A stretch of DNA of 64,000 bases from Boswellia sacra (lineage: Eukaryota; Streptophyta; Magnoliopsida; Sapindales; Burseraceae). The notes under the pieces are model-generated. The model was not told the DNA's origin. It searched no databases and worked only from the letters and a program-made list of their open reading frames with translations. Position numbers and translations under genes: made by a program. Position 1 is the stretch's first letter, and each line of letters starts with the position of its first letter. The stretch lies in assembly GCA_013180625.2 (NCBI GenBank), contig SNVD02004500.1, forward strand, positions 1 through 64,000, read 5' to 3'. Shown here in pieces: positions 47,011 through 57,565 of the stretch.

Positions 47011-47565
47011 CTATGAGTCGGGGATTTGCTTCCCATCCAGTTTTCTTATAAACTGGCAAACAGGGTCGTTTTTAGTCAGATTCCCTAGACTATAACACTG
47101 CAATTCATCACGAAATTGTGTCCATAGATTAAGCAATTCACGCTGAACAAGTCCACAAGAATGTGACTCGAGAGTTAACAAAACATTATCCAGCGACTCA
47201 TTACTCAAACCATTCTTAATAAATGAAAATTTATCTTCTCTATTCCTGGACGCAAAACCTAATGAACGACAAGTCTGGTTACAATTCCATCTAGCACATT
47301 TATAACATACTTGTAACCTTTTCGCTCTTCGCCTCTTGGCGTAGTAGCTCTTTCCTAGACCAGGCATGTATTTTGCGAGATTAATGTCCGGCTCACCGGA
47401 CAATCTCACCTTGGCTTCGATAAGCCATCGGATATCCGCAGGCACATTTAGGAGCATCAATGCCCAAAGTCTAGTCATCCGTACTTTATAAATTTTAAAC
47501 ACAGCATTTTGAGGAAGTGAAGGGAAATATTTACGAAGGTTCGATAGAAAGATATCGGCATCCAT
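47011..47565 (-). CDS. Unrecognised 184-codon ORF in element G
   Basis: An uninterrupted frame from ATG at 47565 to a stop at 47011. The protein is basic in its first half (YYAKRRRAKRLQ) and has a compact cysteine pattern CYKCARWNCNQTC, C-x2-C-x4-C-x3-C, at about residues 87-99. No signal peptide or membrane segment is seen. I do not recognise the family. It sits between two tail motifs of element G, on the same strand as gag and the LOG-like copy. It is preceded by a GTAATATC splice-donor-like site, so the ATG may not be the true start. Its openness among decayed neighbours suggests recent capture or past selection. It could also be a chance frame. Confidence 0.45.
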   Translation of the reverse strand: MDADIFLSNLRKYFPSLPQNAVFKIYKVRMTRLWALMLLNVPADIRWLIEAKVRLSGEPDINLAKYMPGLGKSYYAKRRRAKRLQVCYKCARWNCNQTCRSLGFASRNREDKFSFIKNGLSNESLDNVLLTLESHSCGLVQRELLNLWTQFRDELQCYSLGNLTKNDPVCQFIRKLDGKQIPDS

Positions 47566-47599
47566 TGAAGAGGAGAAAAGGAAAGATATTACCAGTAAT

Positions 47600-47700
47600 T
47601 CATTTGAGTCTATTCTTCTTCAAGATATGCACGCTTCAAACCTTCAAGCAATGGCTTTAATTCTTGTTTCGGTGCTTCCTCAAGCTGTTGCACAAATGAG
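47600..47700 (-). pseudogene. Short pre-RT-like scrap in element G
   Basis: The minus strand reads QQLEEAPKQELKPLLEGLK then RAYLEEE, closely resembling the ELKPLPxHLKYxFLGE block that precedes RT in this branch. The element already has its own copy at about 48230-48270, so this is a second, diverged piece. It starts right after a TTTGTGCAACAG acceptor-like site and is followed by a stop. Confidence 0.55.
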
Positions 47701-47944
47701 CACAAAGTAGGAAATAATCAAATTAAACAAAAGGAAAAGAAAAGAGCAGAAACGAAACTAAAGACACATAAAAGAGATAACAATGCAATAGCAAACAAAA
47801 GTCAAAAACAAATAAAAAAATATAAAAAAAAATAAGACAGATGGCAAAGAGAGATAAAATCTGATCAATTTGATGGCCTACGAAAGGAATCTCTTCGAGA
47901 CACAAAAATCGATCATTATTACCTTATTTTATTTTTTTTATTTT

Positions 47945-48002
47945 TTTATTTATTTTGCAAAAACATTGGGTTGCCTCCCAATAAGCACTTGGTTTAACGT
48001 CC
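47945..48002 (-). other. Element G post-pol motif
   Basis: The minus strand reads GGACGTTAAACCAAGTGC, then TTGGGAGGCAACCCAATG, a conserved sequence just downstream of pol in many Athila/Tat elements. Its position only a few bases after the protein ends in PPMMEQTSG marks the pol deletion junction. Confidence 0.8.
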
Positions 48003-48571
48003 TCAGCCCGACGTTTGTTCCATCATGGGAGGGTCCAATCTCCGCTGTGCTTCACCAATGGGCTTGGATTCTTCTTCTAACAAGATACGGTCCATGCATA
48101 TGGTTGAGCCTTGGATGTCAGCAATCATCCACCCAATAGCTATTTTGTGATCTCTAAGTACTCGGACGCGTTTCTCTTCTTTTAGTGGTGCAAGGCCCAT
48201 TTCTATTGTAATTGGCAAAGAATCTTTGTCACCCAAGAACACATGCTTCAAATAATCTGGAAGTGGCTTAAGCTCCAAGGTATTGGCTTTCATCACAGAA
48301 GGAAGAAGTTTCTCATTAGATAAAGGCAATTCAATGTACGAAACATCATACCTGTTTGTGGTTATAGCTAAAGTCTCATCTAAGCATGCCGTAGCTTCCT
48401 CCATTTCTTTGGACACTTGTATAAAAATTCTTGATTCCTTTGAATTTTCTGTCCCTATGTGCTCACTAATAGCCATTTCCAATCCATCCTTGCGAGTTAA
48501 CTCAAAACATTGTTGTGGCAAAAAATCAATAATGTCAACTGCAAAAACAGAATGCAAGTCACTAGGTACCT
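48003..48571 (-). pseudogene. Element G pol: segment before RT, deleted after PPMME
   Basis: The frame contains LELKPLPDYLKHVFLGDKDS, IAIGWMIADIQGSTICMDRI and EAQRRLDPPMME, the run-up to the RT domain. The RT palm, RNase H and integrase that should follow are missing. A one-base frameshift near 48571 separates it from the protease frame. Confidence 0.9.
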
Positions 48572-49150
48572 CATTGCCTCAAAAATATTGAAACGAATCA
48601 CCTCGCCATCAAATTCCATGGTGAGAGTGCCATCATGAACATCAATCTTGGTTCGGGCAGTTTTCAAGAATGGCCTCCCTAAAAGAATCGGTGTTGGATT
48701 AGGAGATGTCTCATCCTCTATTTTAAGGACATAGAAGTCTGCTGGAAAAACCAATTGATTCACCTGCACAAGCACATCTTCCACAACTCTTTTGCGATAT
48801 GCATTAAAATGATCAGCAAACTGAATGGTAATACCAGTTTCCGCAAGAGGTCCAAGATTTAAAGAAGCATAAATAGAATATGGCATGACATTAATAGATG
48901 CTCCTAAATCTAACATAGCCCTTTCAAACTTGGTTCTACCAATGGTGCATGGAATGGTAAACGTACCTGGATCTTTGCATTTCGGAGGAATTTTTCTTTG
49001 TAGTACAGCTGAAACATTTTCCCCCACGCTTACTTTCTCATTTCCCTTCAACTTTCTCTTGTTGGTGCATAACTCCTTGAGAAATTTTGCATAACGAGGA
49101 ACTTGCTTAATAGCATCCAAAAGTGGTATATTTACCTCAATCTTGCGAAA
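48497..49150 (-). pseudogene. Element G protease
   Basis: The frame has AIKQVPRYAKFLKELC at its start and the retropepsin active site LDLGASINVMPYSIY (Asp-Leu-Gly in place of Asp-Ser-Gly, normal in this branch). Next come PADFYVLKIEDE, then PILLGRPFLKTARTKIDVH, the flap and C-terminal part. It is joined to gag in the same frame apart from a stop near 49152. All residues I would expect for activity appear present. Confidence 0.9.
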
Positions 49151-49153
49151 AGT

Positions 49154-50728
49154 TTACAAGATTTCCTGTTCTTGTTCCTCCTTCTTTGATTTTGCAAATC
49201 TGCTAGGAAAAGGTGGAGGAGTAACATATGAAGGAATTTGAGTTTTAAGGTCTACCTTAGAAGATGATGTTTTGTTCATGGTGGAAGTGGTGTCATCCCC
49301 TTCATTAGTTTGTGACTTTTTTTGTGGGACTTGTAATTGCTTTCCACTTCTCAAAGTTATTGCACTAGCATTCTCTCTTGCATTGATCACTATCTGAGAA
49401 GGTAATTTTTCTAAGCTTTGACTCTTGAATTTGCTCATGTTAGTAGCCAATTGTCCCATTTGATTTTCCAGGTTTTGGATACTTGCCCTAGTTTCCTGCT
49501 AAAATTGCATTGTGTTAGTAGCAAGTGCTTTAACAATGTCCTGGAGAGCCATACCTGAGTTTTGTAGAGCTAGTTGTGGTGCTGGTTGTGGTTGCATTTG
49601 AAATGGTTGCTGCACTCTTGGTTGATTGAAACCTGGTGGCCGATTTGGTATGGCATTTGGGGCGATTAGTTGATGATTACTATAACTTTGGCTTGGTTGT
49701 CCTAGAAATCCACCAATGGCATTGGCTTGTTCCGTATCTCCTTCTTGCAAAGTTGGACACATATCAGTTGGATGCTCCGTGGTAGAACATACTCCACATA
49801 CATAAGATTGATACATATGTCCTGCAGCCATTTTTTTTACAAGAGAGGTAAGCTCAAAAAGTTGTTGTTCAATGTTCGGGGTACTTTCCTCATTTACTCT
49901 CCTCGGTAGTTGTGGCTCAAATTGGCTGCTGAATTGTTGGGAATTCGCTGCCATGTCGCTAATCAAATGTCTTGCAACTTTCGGTGTTTTATTAACTAGT
50001 GCTCCACCACTAGCAGCATCAATGATACTCTTTTCCATTGGTAGGAGACCCTCATAGAAATATTGAATAAGAAGTCCATCACTAATTTGATGGTTTGGAC
50101 AACTAGCACATAACCTTTTAAATCTCTCCCAATATTCATAAAGTGATTCTCCATTATGTTGTCGAATGTCACAAATATCTTTTCTAATGTTTATAGCTTT
50201 TGAAATGGGAAAGTATTTCTCTAAAAAGAGTTTACTTATCTCATTCCACGTGGTGATGGTACCCGATGGTAGATAGTATAACCAATCTTTCGCCGAATCT
50301 GCTAATGAGAATGGGAAAGCCCTCAATTTTATTTGCTCCTCAGACACGCCAGTTGGCTTCATACTTGAGCATACCACATGAAATTCTCTGAGGTATTTGT
50401 TAGGATCCTCTCCTGCAAAACCATGAAATGTAGGCAAGAGACGAATTAGTCCAGATTTAAGCTCAAATTCTACCTCAAGGTTGAGATTTATGCACAGCGG
50501 TTGTTGATCAATAATTGGAGCCGCTAACTCCTTAAGAGTCTGATTGTTTTGCATCACCATTACTTCCGATTCAGATTTGATTGAACTGCAAGAAGATGGA
50601 AGGGAAGTATGCCGTGCAAGGTCAAATTCTGGAGGTGGAGTTGAAATTGACTGATTTAGTCTTAAATTCGAGGATTCGAGAAACTCCTTGATTCGCTTAA
50701 GTAGTTGATCCGCTTCTCCCTCGAACAT
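49154..50728 (-). pseudogene. Element G gag
   Basis: The start at 50728 opens 409 codons. The capsid core runs from LIRLLPTFHGFAGEDPNKYL through FPFSLADSAKDWLYYLPSG and FLEKYFPISKA to YYEGLLP-like wording. A zinc knuckle CGVCSTTEHPTDMC (C-x2-C-x4-H-x4-C) lies near 49765-49810. A single stop (TAG at 49499) separates a further 100 in-frame codons with LRSGKQLQVP, normally part of the same protein. Gag is thus nearly complete. The ATG is near the primer site, as expected. Confidence 0.92.
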
Positions 50729-50810
50729 AAAAGCCTAAACACAAACAATCAGAAAATAAAAATCAAGAATCAGTAGTAAAAATAGAATAACAAATTGACT
50801 AGAAAATCAG

Positions 50811-50828
50811 TCCCCGGCAACGGCGCCA
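50811..50828 (-). promoter_or_regulatory. Element G primer-binding site, tRNA-Asp
   Basis: The minus strand reads TGGCGCCGTTGCCGGGGA, the exact complement of the 3' end of plant aspartate tRNA. Confidence 0.93.
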
Positions 50829-50834
50829 AAAACT

Positions 50835-53639
50835 TGATGCGTTCGAAACTAGCAAGTATACTAGTCGCACAAGTAATAAAGTGATGAGTAAGATATCGTT
50901 CCCACTAGGATTGATTCTAATTGAATTTGTTATTTTCTAGCAACAATAAACTAAATAGGGGTGGTTTCGTTGATTGATTAACTAGATGAAATATTAATGC
51001 AAGTAAAGAATAACACAATGCAAATTTAAACAGATTGAGAAATTAATGAGAGAAACCTGGTTAAGGGATCCTTCTCTACCACAAGATATGGATTTGCAAA
51101 TTAATTATAGAATTGTCATCCAATTACACCATTGAAATTATCAACCGTAGATAACAACAAGCTCTGTTATCCCAATCTTTCCTTACTTTGTTGTTAAATA
51201 AAACAGGCTCTTTATTTAATCTCTATACATTAAACAACCTAGAACAAGCTCTCTAAATTTAATTCAATGGATGCATTACGATAAGAAAGATAGGTTGATC
51301 TAAGCAATAAACACACAAGCTCGGATTATTTAACTTAGGTTGTATTCTCCAATTGCAATCTCTGATCACAATTTTGCTACTAAGGATTAGAAATTCAAGA
51401 CAATTACGAATCAAGATTTCTAGCCTAGCAATAGACAACAACCAGATTATATTCAGTTGGCCATTCGAAATACAATCTAGCAAGCAATCATAAGCATTAG
51501 ATATAAGAAAATACAAGCAACTTCAATTAGAGAATTGGATAACAACTTCTTGCACAATCAACTTACAAAAACCATATCAGGGGCTTTGAAATCACCCTCA
51601 ACCAATTCAGATTCAGTTACACATGTTTAAGAACGTGGTAAATACAATACAACATGGAGACATTCCAGAAAATGAAAGGGAAGGGAAAAACTTAGCAAAT
51701 TTGATGTAATTCTCTTTGGATTGTAGTTCTTCCTCTTTCCAAGCTTCCTTTCTCCTTCAAGAACTCCAAGAGATGAAAGAATTCCAGAGCTACAGCCTCC
51801 ACCACGTTCTCCCCTCCTCAAGTTATGAAAATTGATGAACACTTAAATATGTATGTTTAATAAGAGCTTAGCTCATCATATTGCATTAATAGTGTCATTA
51901 AATTCCTTAACTTAAGCATATTTGTAGTCTTTGCATCTTTGGAATTAACTTTCTCTTAATTTTGGTTTTGTTACAGGTTCGGTAAAATGGGCATACCTCT
52001 CTATTTATAGATCAGAATGGTGCAATTCTTAATGTTTTGGAAAGCTGATTCAATTGTCTACAAGATTGCATTTCACAAGCATAATCAAATTCGGGCTCTT
52101 AGTGGACCAAAATTGGGCTTGAAGTGAACTCATCTATAGTCTCGACCCAGTCTGACTAGGCCTCAGTATTTGGACTGTTTCTCTCAAAATACGTATCCAA
52201 ATTGTGTAAATCAATATGTTCTAGAAAGCTGAGAGAAATATCTATAACTTTCATGAAGACATGTGATTAAAATTCTCACAATTTCAATGTCAAAATTGAT
52301 GGTCAAAGTTGGTGTCTAATGATCCCAATTGTCAAAGATATTTACAACTAATATTTGACAATTATGCCCTTATAATTTGACAAGTTTGCCCCTGGATGTA
52401 TCTATAAATAGAGGTGCCTTGTGACCCATTAGGGCATCTTGGCCTTGGCTGGAACATTTTGGCTTTGGCTAGGATCTTGTATTGTGTTTTGTGTGTTTAT
52501 GTTATTAATGAATTTCCTTTTTCTTACATTTTATTTTCTTTCTATTATATGTTCTTCTAATTTCTCTTTTGCTAAGGTGAAAGGGTGAAACCCTTGATAT
52601 GAGAATAAGGATTCTCTAACCCTTAATATGTGCTTAATAATCTTAATCTTATAATGTTTATTCAATATGATTTATATTTAATTTCTTAATCAATCTTGAC
52701 ACCACTCGTAAAGTGGAGGTCTTGATCCATTGTCGACAATCCTTGGCACATCAGATGCTTGGATCCTTTCTAGATGATGTATGGTTCTTCCTTACCGAAA
52801 CGAATCTAGTTAGGAACCTTGATTTGTTGTAGACATATGGTGATTGGCACATTGGATGCTTGAACCTATTTACAAGAAGTGGTATAAATGTTGGTAATGA
52901 AACAAATATAATTCATATAACTAAAATGGGCTAATTATCCTTATTCGAAATATCAAGGGCGGATCCCCTAACCTTAGCTCTCATTATTATTGTGTTAATT
53001 TCTCTTGTGTTTAGTTATTCTTATTTATTAACTTATTCCTTACTTTTACTTGTTGATATTATCTTGTCACCTCTTCGAATCATCCATATCACATTTGCTT
53101 AGCTTATAATTTGTAACGCTTAAATTCGCTTCCTTGTGGATCGACCCCGGTCTTACCGGGTTTATTATTTCGACACTCCTATACTTGGGAGACAATCCTT
53201 TTTCGGATGTGTCAAAAATAAAACCCTAAAATATGTTTATATACTCTGCTACAGTAACTTGCCACAGTGCCCCCGTATTTAATAACATGCTACAGTGATA
53301 TGTGGAATTACAAATATACACTTCTCATACCATTTTTATCATAACTTTTGGTACACTACATAAATTCGTGAACCGTAAATTTCTCCAGAAAATAGACTTT
53401 GAGAGCTTTTCAATGGTATATAGCAAGTTATCCGGCTAATTGTACATCGATACAATCAACTCCGAGAAATTGGCTGATTAGCAGAGGTGAAAATGAAGGG
53501 TTTTACTCCATTTTTGTGCAAGTTGCTCCAAAACTCCTACAAACATCAAAACCACACAAAACCATAAAAATACCAAGGAATATAGCAAAGAAACATGGAC
53601 AAATTGATATGAAAGTAATACATAAATAGACACCTATCA
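50835..53639 (-). repeat. Element G 5' LTR with nested insertion
   Basis: On the plus strand it starts TGATGCGTTCGAAACTAGCA and ends CACCTATCA. Removing the nested solo LTR and one target copy leaves about 1.42 kb. Its right 0.77 kb equals the fragment at 1-778. The LTR runs TGATAGGTG to CGCATCA on its own strand, with TG/CA ends. Confidence 0.9.
51833..53214 (+). mobile_element. Solo LTR nested in the LTR of element G
   Basis: It begins TGATGAACAC, ends GGATGTGTCA and is flanked on both sides by AAAAT (51828-51832 and 53215-53219). The uninterrupted sequence at 1-778 confirms the insertion point. A TATA box, TATAAATAG, lies at 52403-52411. The end region CCTTGTGGATCGACCCCGG resembles the 3' ends of Athila/Tat LTRs, so the parent was another gypsy element in plus orientation. 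No internal sequence remains, so the two original LTRs recombined. Confidence 0.93.
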
Positions 53640-54850
53640 GTTACTAATGTGTTCAAACTTTTCTCACAAAGAGGGGAAAACTTGTGACACTAAGCGATAC
53701 ACACTGCCACATTTCTGGATTGAATTTATGAAAACCTTGTTTTGGTCAAATGCATTTACAGTGAAGATCTTGGTCATCTAATTTGTCTTAGTCTTTGTCA
53801 GTTTGCTTCACTTGTTTACATGTCTGTTCTTCTTTTAGGTAACTGGTTTTGGGATTAATAATGAATGGGGACTGCTTATGGCTAGTATTTCAGAAGACAC
53901 CAGTGAAGAAACACCACTGCAGGTCCCTTTTCAATTAATTAGTATTCTTTAAGGTGTTCCCCTTCTATGGACCCTTTTCATTTTTTTAGCATTTTGCAGT
54001 GCAGTTGAGTATTTAAAATCTTTTTTACAGATGAATCAGCTCGACAATGGTCTTTATTTTGAAAACGAGCATATAATAATCTAGTCTTGTTTTATTGTTT
54101 TATCTTTCAGAGTTTTATTACTGAAACTTGTAATTGTATGGGTGTTCAGTTTGTAATTGATTACTCACCATTTATATTTTTCGATTTTCTTTGTTCTTAG
54201 ACCAGGCATCTCTGCACTGGACTTTGACTCCCAGGTTAGTTAGTAGTTTGTATAATTATGATTTTGAAAATCTTGATATTTTCCCACTAAAGGGGTTTGA
54301 TTAATTTGTTTCCTGCTCTTTTGTTTTGTCGAATTGTTCATTTTTGTCTGACTCCCATGCTGGGATCTAGGTCTTGGAATGAAATAAAAGATGGTGCTCT
54401 TTATGAATCCATCATATTACATGTGAAAGTTTCAGAATGGGTATATTATTATTATTTCAATTTTAATATGTTCATGGTTAACTTTTTGGAAATATTATTT
54501 TCAATCCATGTGATATGATGAGGTTAAACTGCTATTACCATCAGAATAGTTGTTTATTGTCTATTTTACCTTTCGCAGATTCCCCTTCTTTCTTGATCTT
54601 AGACTCTTTTTGGATAAAGCATATGCAAATGACACTTAGACAGTGTTTTCATGTGTGCAGTTTGACTTGTAATATTATACTGTACTTTATGTAGGATTTG
54701 TTGGTGTTTGCTTGAGAAGATATCTATGAAATTGCCTCAAAAAGATGAGAGTAGAAGATGAAATGATTGGAAGATTATGGAAGAGTTGTTTCAAGTGTAT
54801 CGGCTCCAAAATATTTGATCCCCAAAATTTAATTGTATAGTGTTTTTTAT
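53640..54850 (+). pseudogene. Exon-like pieces of a host gene, 3' part
   Basis: At 53839-53922, between TTTTAG and CTGCAG|GT, 28 open codons read GFGINNEWGLLMASISEDTS. Further exon-like blocks lie at 54201-54234 and 54371-54439 (WNEIKDGALYESIILHVKVSE), each with AG before and GT after. However, joining them does not keep a frame: the second block gives a stop after eight codons. I do not recognise the protein. Either it is a broken gene whose 5' part was displaced by element G, or only some blocks are exons. Confidence 0.35.
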
Positions 54851-54979
54851 TTAGTTATTTTAAATTATTTAGGATTATTCTTTGTAAACAAGTACTTGTA
54901 TTTTGAAAATTTTGTAATAATATTTTGTTAATATGAATGAGTATTTTGATGTTATATTTAATATTAAATTTTTGTGAGT

Positions 54980-57225
54980 TTATTTTAACTTGGTTTTTAT
55001 AGAAGTTTTATAATTTGGTTCCTAACCAAACAATGTATATGTGTTGTTGTAAATTTATAGTTATGATTTGTAATCAAGTAAACTCATATAAATAAATATT
55101 TAATTTGAAAATAAATTACTAATAAATCAAACCAATACGTTTATCAGTTTAATTTAGGATTAGATTTAATGATTATATCAAGGTAACCACATACATTTAT
55201 TATAATTAAAGAAACTATAAATATAAATTTTACAATTTAATACGTAATGAATTGAATACATAAATAAGTTTAGTTAGATTTAAATTAATTATCAATTTAA
55301 TTTAGACATAGAAGTATCTTATTTGTAGATAATCAAATCACTAATCAGTCAAGCAAATTTAGTGGATACGTTAACTCAAACAGTAAAGTATATAAAAATA
55401 TCATAATTAATCAAACCACATTTACAGTTTATTTTAATTTGATTCATAATCAATTAAATTGTATATAGAATTTTTTTCATAACTTAATTATGAATAAATT
55501 AAAAATTGTTTATGGAAGTAATATTTTATTAAACAAAACTTTAACTTGTATTTTATATCTTAAATTTTTAACATATTGAATACACGGGTTTATACATAAG
55601 GGTTTTAGACCGCGATCCTTGTTTAACTCCCTGGATATTTTTGTAATTCCCAATCCCATCCTTGGCTAGGTAGTTTTATGACTCCTACTTCAATGTCAAA
55701 TATTCAATTCTTAATTTAATGTTTATAATTAATAATTTGGATATAAATTTTTTTTATAAACTATTGCTTTTATAAATGCAGTTAATTAAGTATAATTTTA
55801 TTCATAATATTAAAATAATATTTCTATGTGCAATTAATGTAAGAAATGAAAAAAGAACATTAATTACCATAATTTGTAGTACAAAAAGAAATATGACGTA
55901 TGATTAAATAATCAAACAATTAAAATTAAGATTGACATTAAAAAATAATATATTAAGCAAGTTTATTATATATTATAAAAGATTAAGGAAATATACCAGC
56001 TTGAAGTGGGGAGAGCTTGAAGGAAATATATTTAAAAATTGCGTGTAAAATTAATCAAATTCAAAATTAAGAATAAACCAATTTCTTCTAATCTAAATTC
56101 ATATTTTATATTAACTTGGTTTTTATAGAAGTTTTATAATTTGGTCCTAACCAATCAATGTCTATATGTTATATTTTGATTATGATTCGCAATCAAGTAA
56201 ACTCGGATAAAAAAATTTATTTTAAAAATGAATTAGTAATAAATCAACCCAATACGTTTATTAGTTTAATTTAGTATTAGATTGACTGAATAGATCAAGA
56301 TAACGACATATATTTATTATAAATAATCAAACTACATATATAACTTTTACAATTTAATACGTAATCGATTGAACTACATAAAGAAGTTCTATTACATTTA
56401 AATTACTTATCAATTAAATTTAGACATAGAATATCTTATTTGTAGATGATGAAATCACTAATCGATCAAGAAAATTCAATTATAAATTTGATTGAGGATT
56501 AGTGGATTACGTTGACTCAAACAATAAGGTAAATATATAAAAATATCATAATTAATCAAACTACATTTACAAATTTTTTTTTTTAAGAATTTGATTCATA
56601 ATCAATTAAACTGTATGTAGAATTTTTAATGAGTAAATTACTAATACTTTAAACTGATTTATGGACATAATATTTTATTAGACAAAACTGTTGAGATATT
56701 ATGAGTATTACTCGTAATCAATTAAGTGATTATAACAAATACCTATAGTAATAGTGAATTGTTGAGATATTATGATTAGTACTTAGTCTTTGTGAATAAC
56801 ATAAATAATTAAAAATAAACTCTATATTTAGTATCATGTACATCATATACATAATCAATCATTTCTCAATTCAAGCAAAAAAATTAAGATTTAAAATTCA
56901 ATACTTTTATAAAATTTGCAAAAATATAGGATTAGAACTATTTATATTTTTGATATTTTTGTTTTACAACATAAAGAAGTATCTTTGTGAATGAAGATAT
57001 ATCAAGTAATTGAAGACTTCATTTACGAAAATAATTAAGTATAATTTTGTTCAAAATATAAATATATTGTTTGTATTTGTAACCAATGTAGTTATTAAAA
57101 AAAAGAACATTAATTACAATAATTTGAAGTAGTATTAAATAAAATTTAAAGATTATGTGTGATTAAATAAATGAAACAATTAAGAGTAACATTAATATAA
57201 TAAAATAATATATTAAACAAGTACA
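54980..57225. repeat. AT-rich tandem duplication, unit about 1.1 kb
   Basis: The block starting TTAACTTGGTTTTTATAGAAG at about 54983 recurs at about 56113, and matching sequence follows for several hundred bases (AATACGTTTATxAGTTTAATTTA; TTTAGACATAGAA; CATAATTAATCAAAC). The second half, with AAAAGAACATTAATTACxATAATTTG at about 55850 and 57105, is repeated in the same order. The copies differ by many substitutions and indels, so the duplication is old. No genes seen. Confidence 0.85.
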
Positions 57226-57344
57226 CATTTGGCTTGTAGTGGCTGTAGCGGGAAACCAAAAAAAATTCCCAAATTAATAGAGGGAAAGCCTAGGAACCAA
57301 AAACAATTCAATCGGAGATCCTTTCCTCACTGCCTAATCCATTT

Positions 57345-57565
57345 TCTCCTCCATCTGTTTAAAGCCCCACTATCATCGTCTCCTCCATCTGTTTATGGCA
57401 ACACCAACATCATCACCTCCATCTATTTAAGGCAATAATACCATCGTCTCCTCCCTCCCTTTCAAGCACCAACATTGTTGTCTCCTTCATCTGCAGAAAG
57501 CATCGCCACCAGCATGTCTTCCATCAATTTGAAGCGCCGTGACCACTGTCTCCTTCGTCTGTGTT
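57345..57565. repeat. Short minisatellite (CGTCTCCTCCATCTGTTTAAGGCA)
   Basis: Five to six imperfect units of about 40-45 bases with CTCCTCCATCTGTTTA followed by GGCAACACCAACATCATC-like wording. Non-coding as far as I can see. Confidence 0.7.

Larger units (their letters stand above)
43740..53639 (-). mobile_element. Ty3/gypsy element G (Athila/Tat branch) with captured host-like sequence
   Basis: On the minus strand: a 1.4-kb LTR carrying a nested solo LTR, a tRNA-Asp primer site, gag, protease and the start of the RT segment. A deletion at about 48015 removes RT, RNase H and integrase. The following 4.3 kb holds the typical post-pol motif GGGAGGCAACCCAA, an unrecognised 184-codon ORF, a LOG-like pseudogene and the typical tail motif TTGAGGACAATGTG...GTGTGGGGGA. 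The 3' LTR is missing; copia C2 abuts at 43739. Gag and protease are disturbed by only two in-frame stops and one frameshift. Confidence 0.87.

Noticed and set aside
50811..50828. tRNA gene suggested by exact match to tRNA-Asp 3' end
   Set aside because: Only the last 17-18 bases match and they lie just inside an LTR; this is the primer-binding site, as at 9895, 28589 and 42178.
779..53644. GTTAT after 778 and GTTAC after 53639 as target duplication of one giant element
   Set aside because: Both flank the same end of the LTR, so they cannot be the two sides of one insertion; the similarity is likely chance or target preference.
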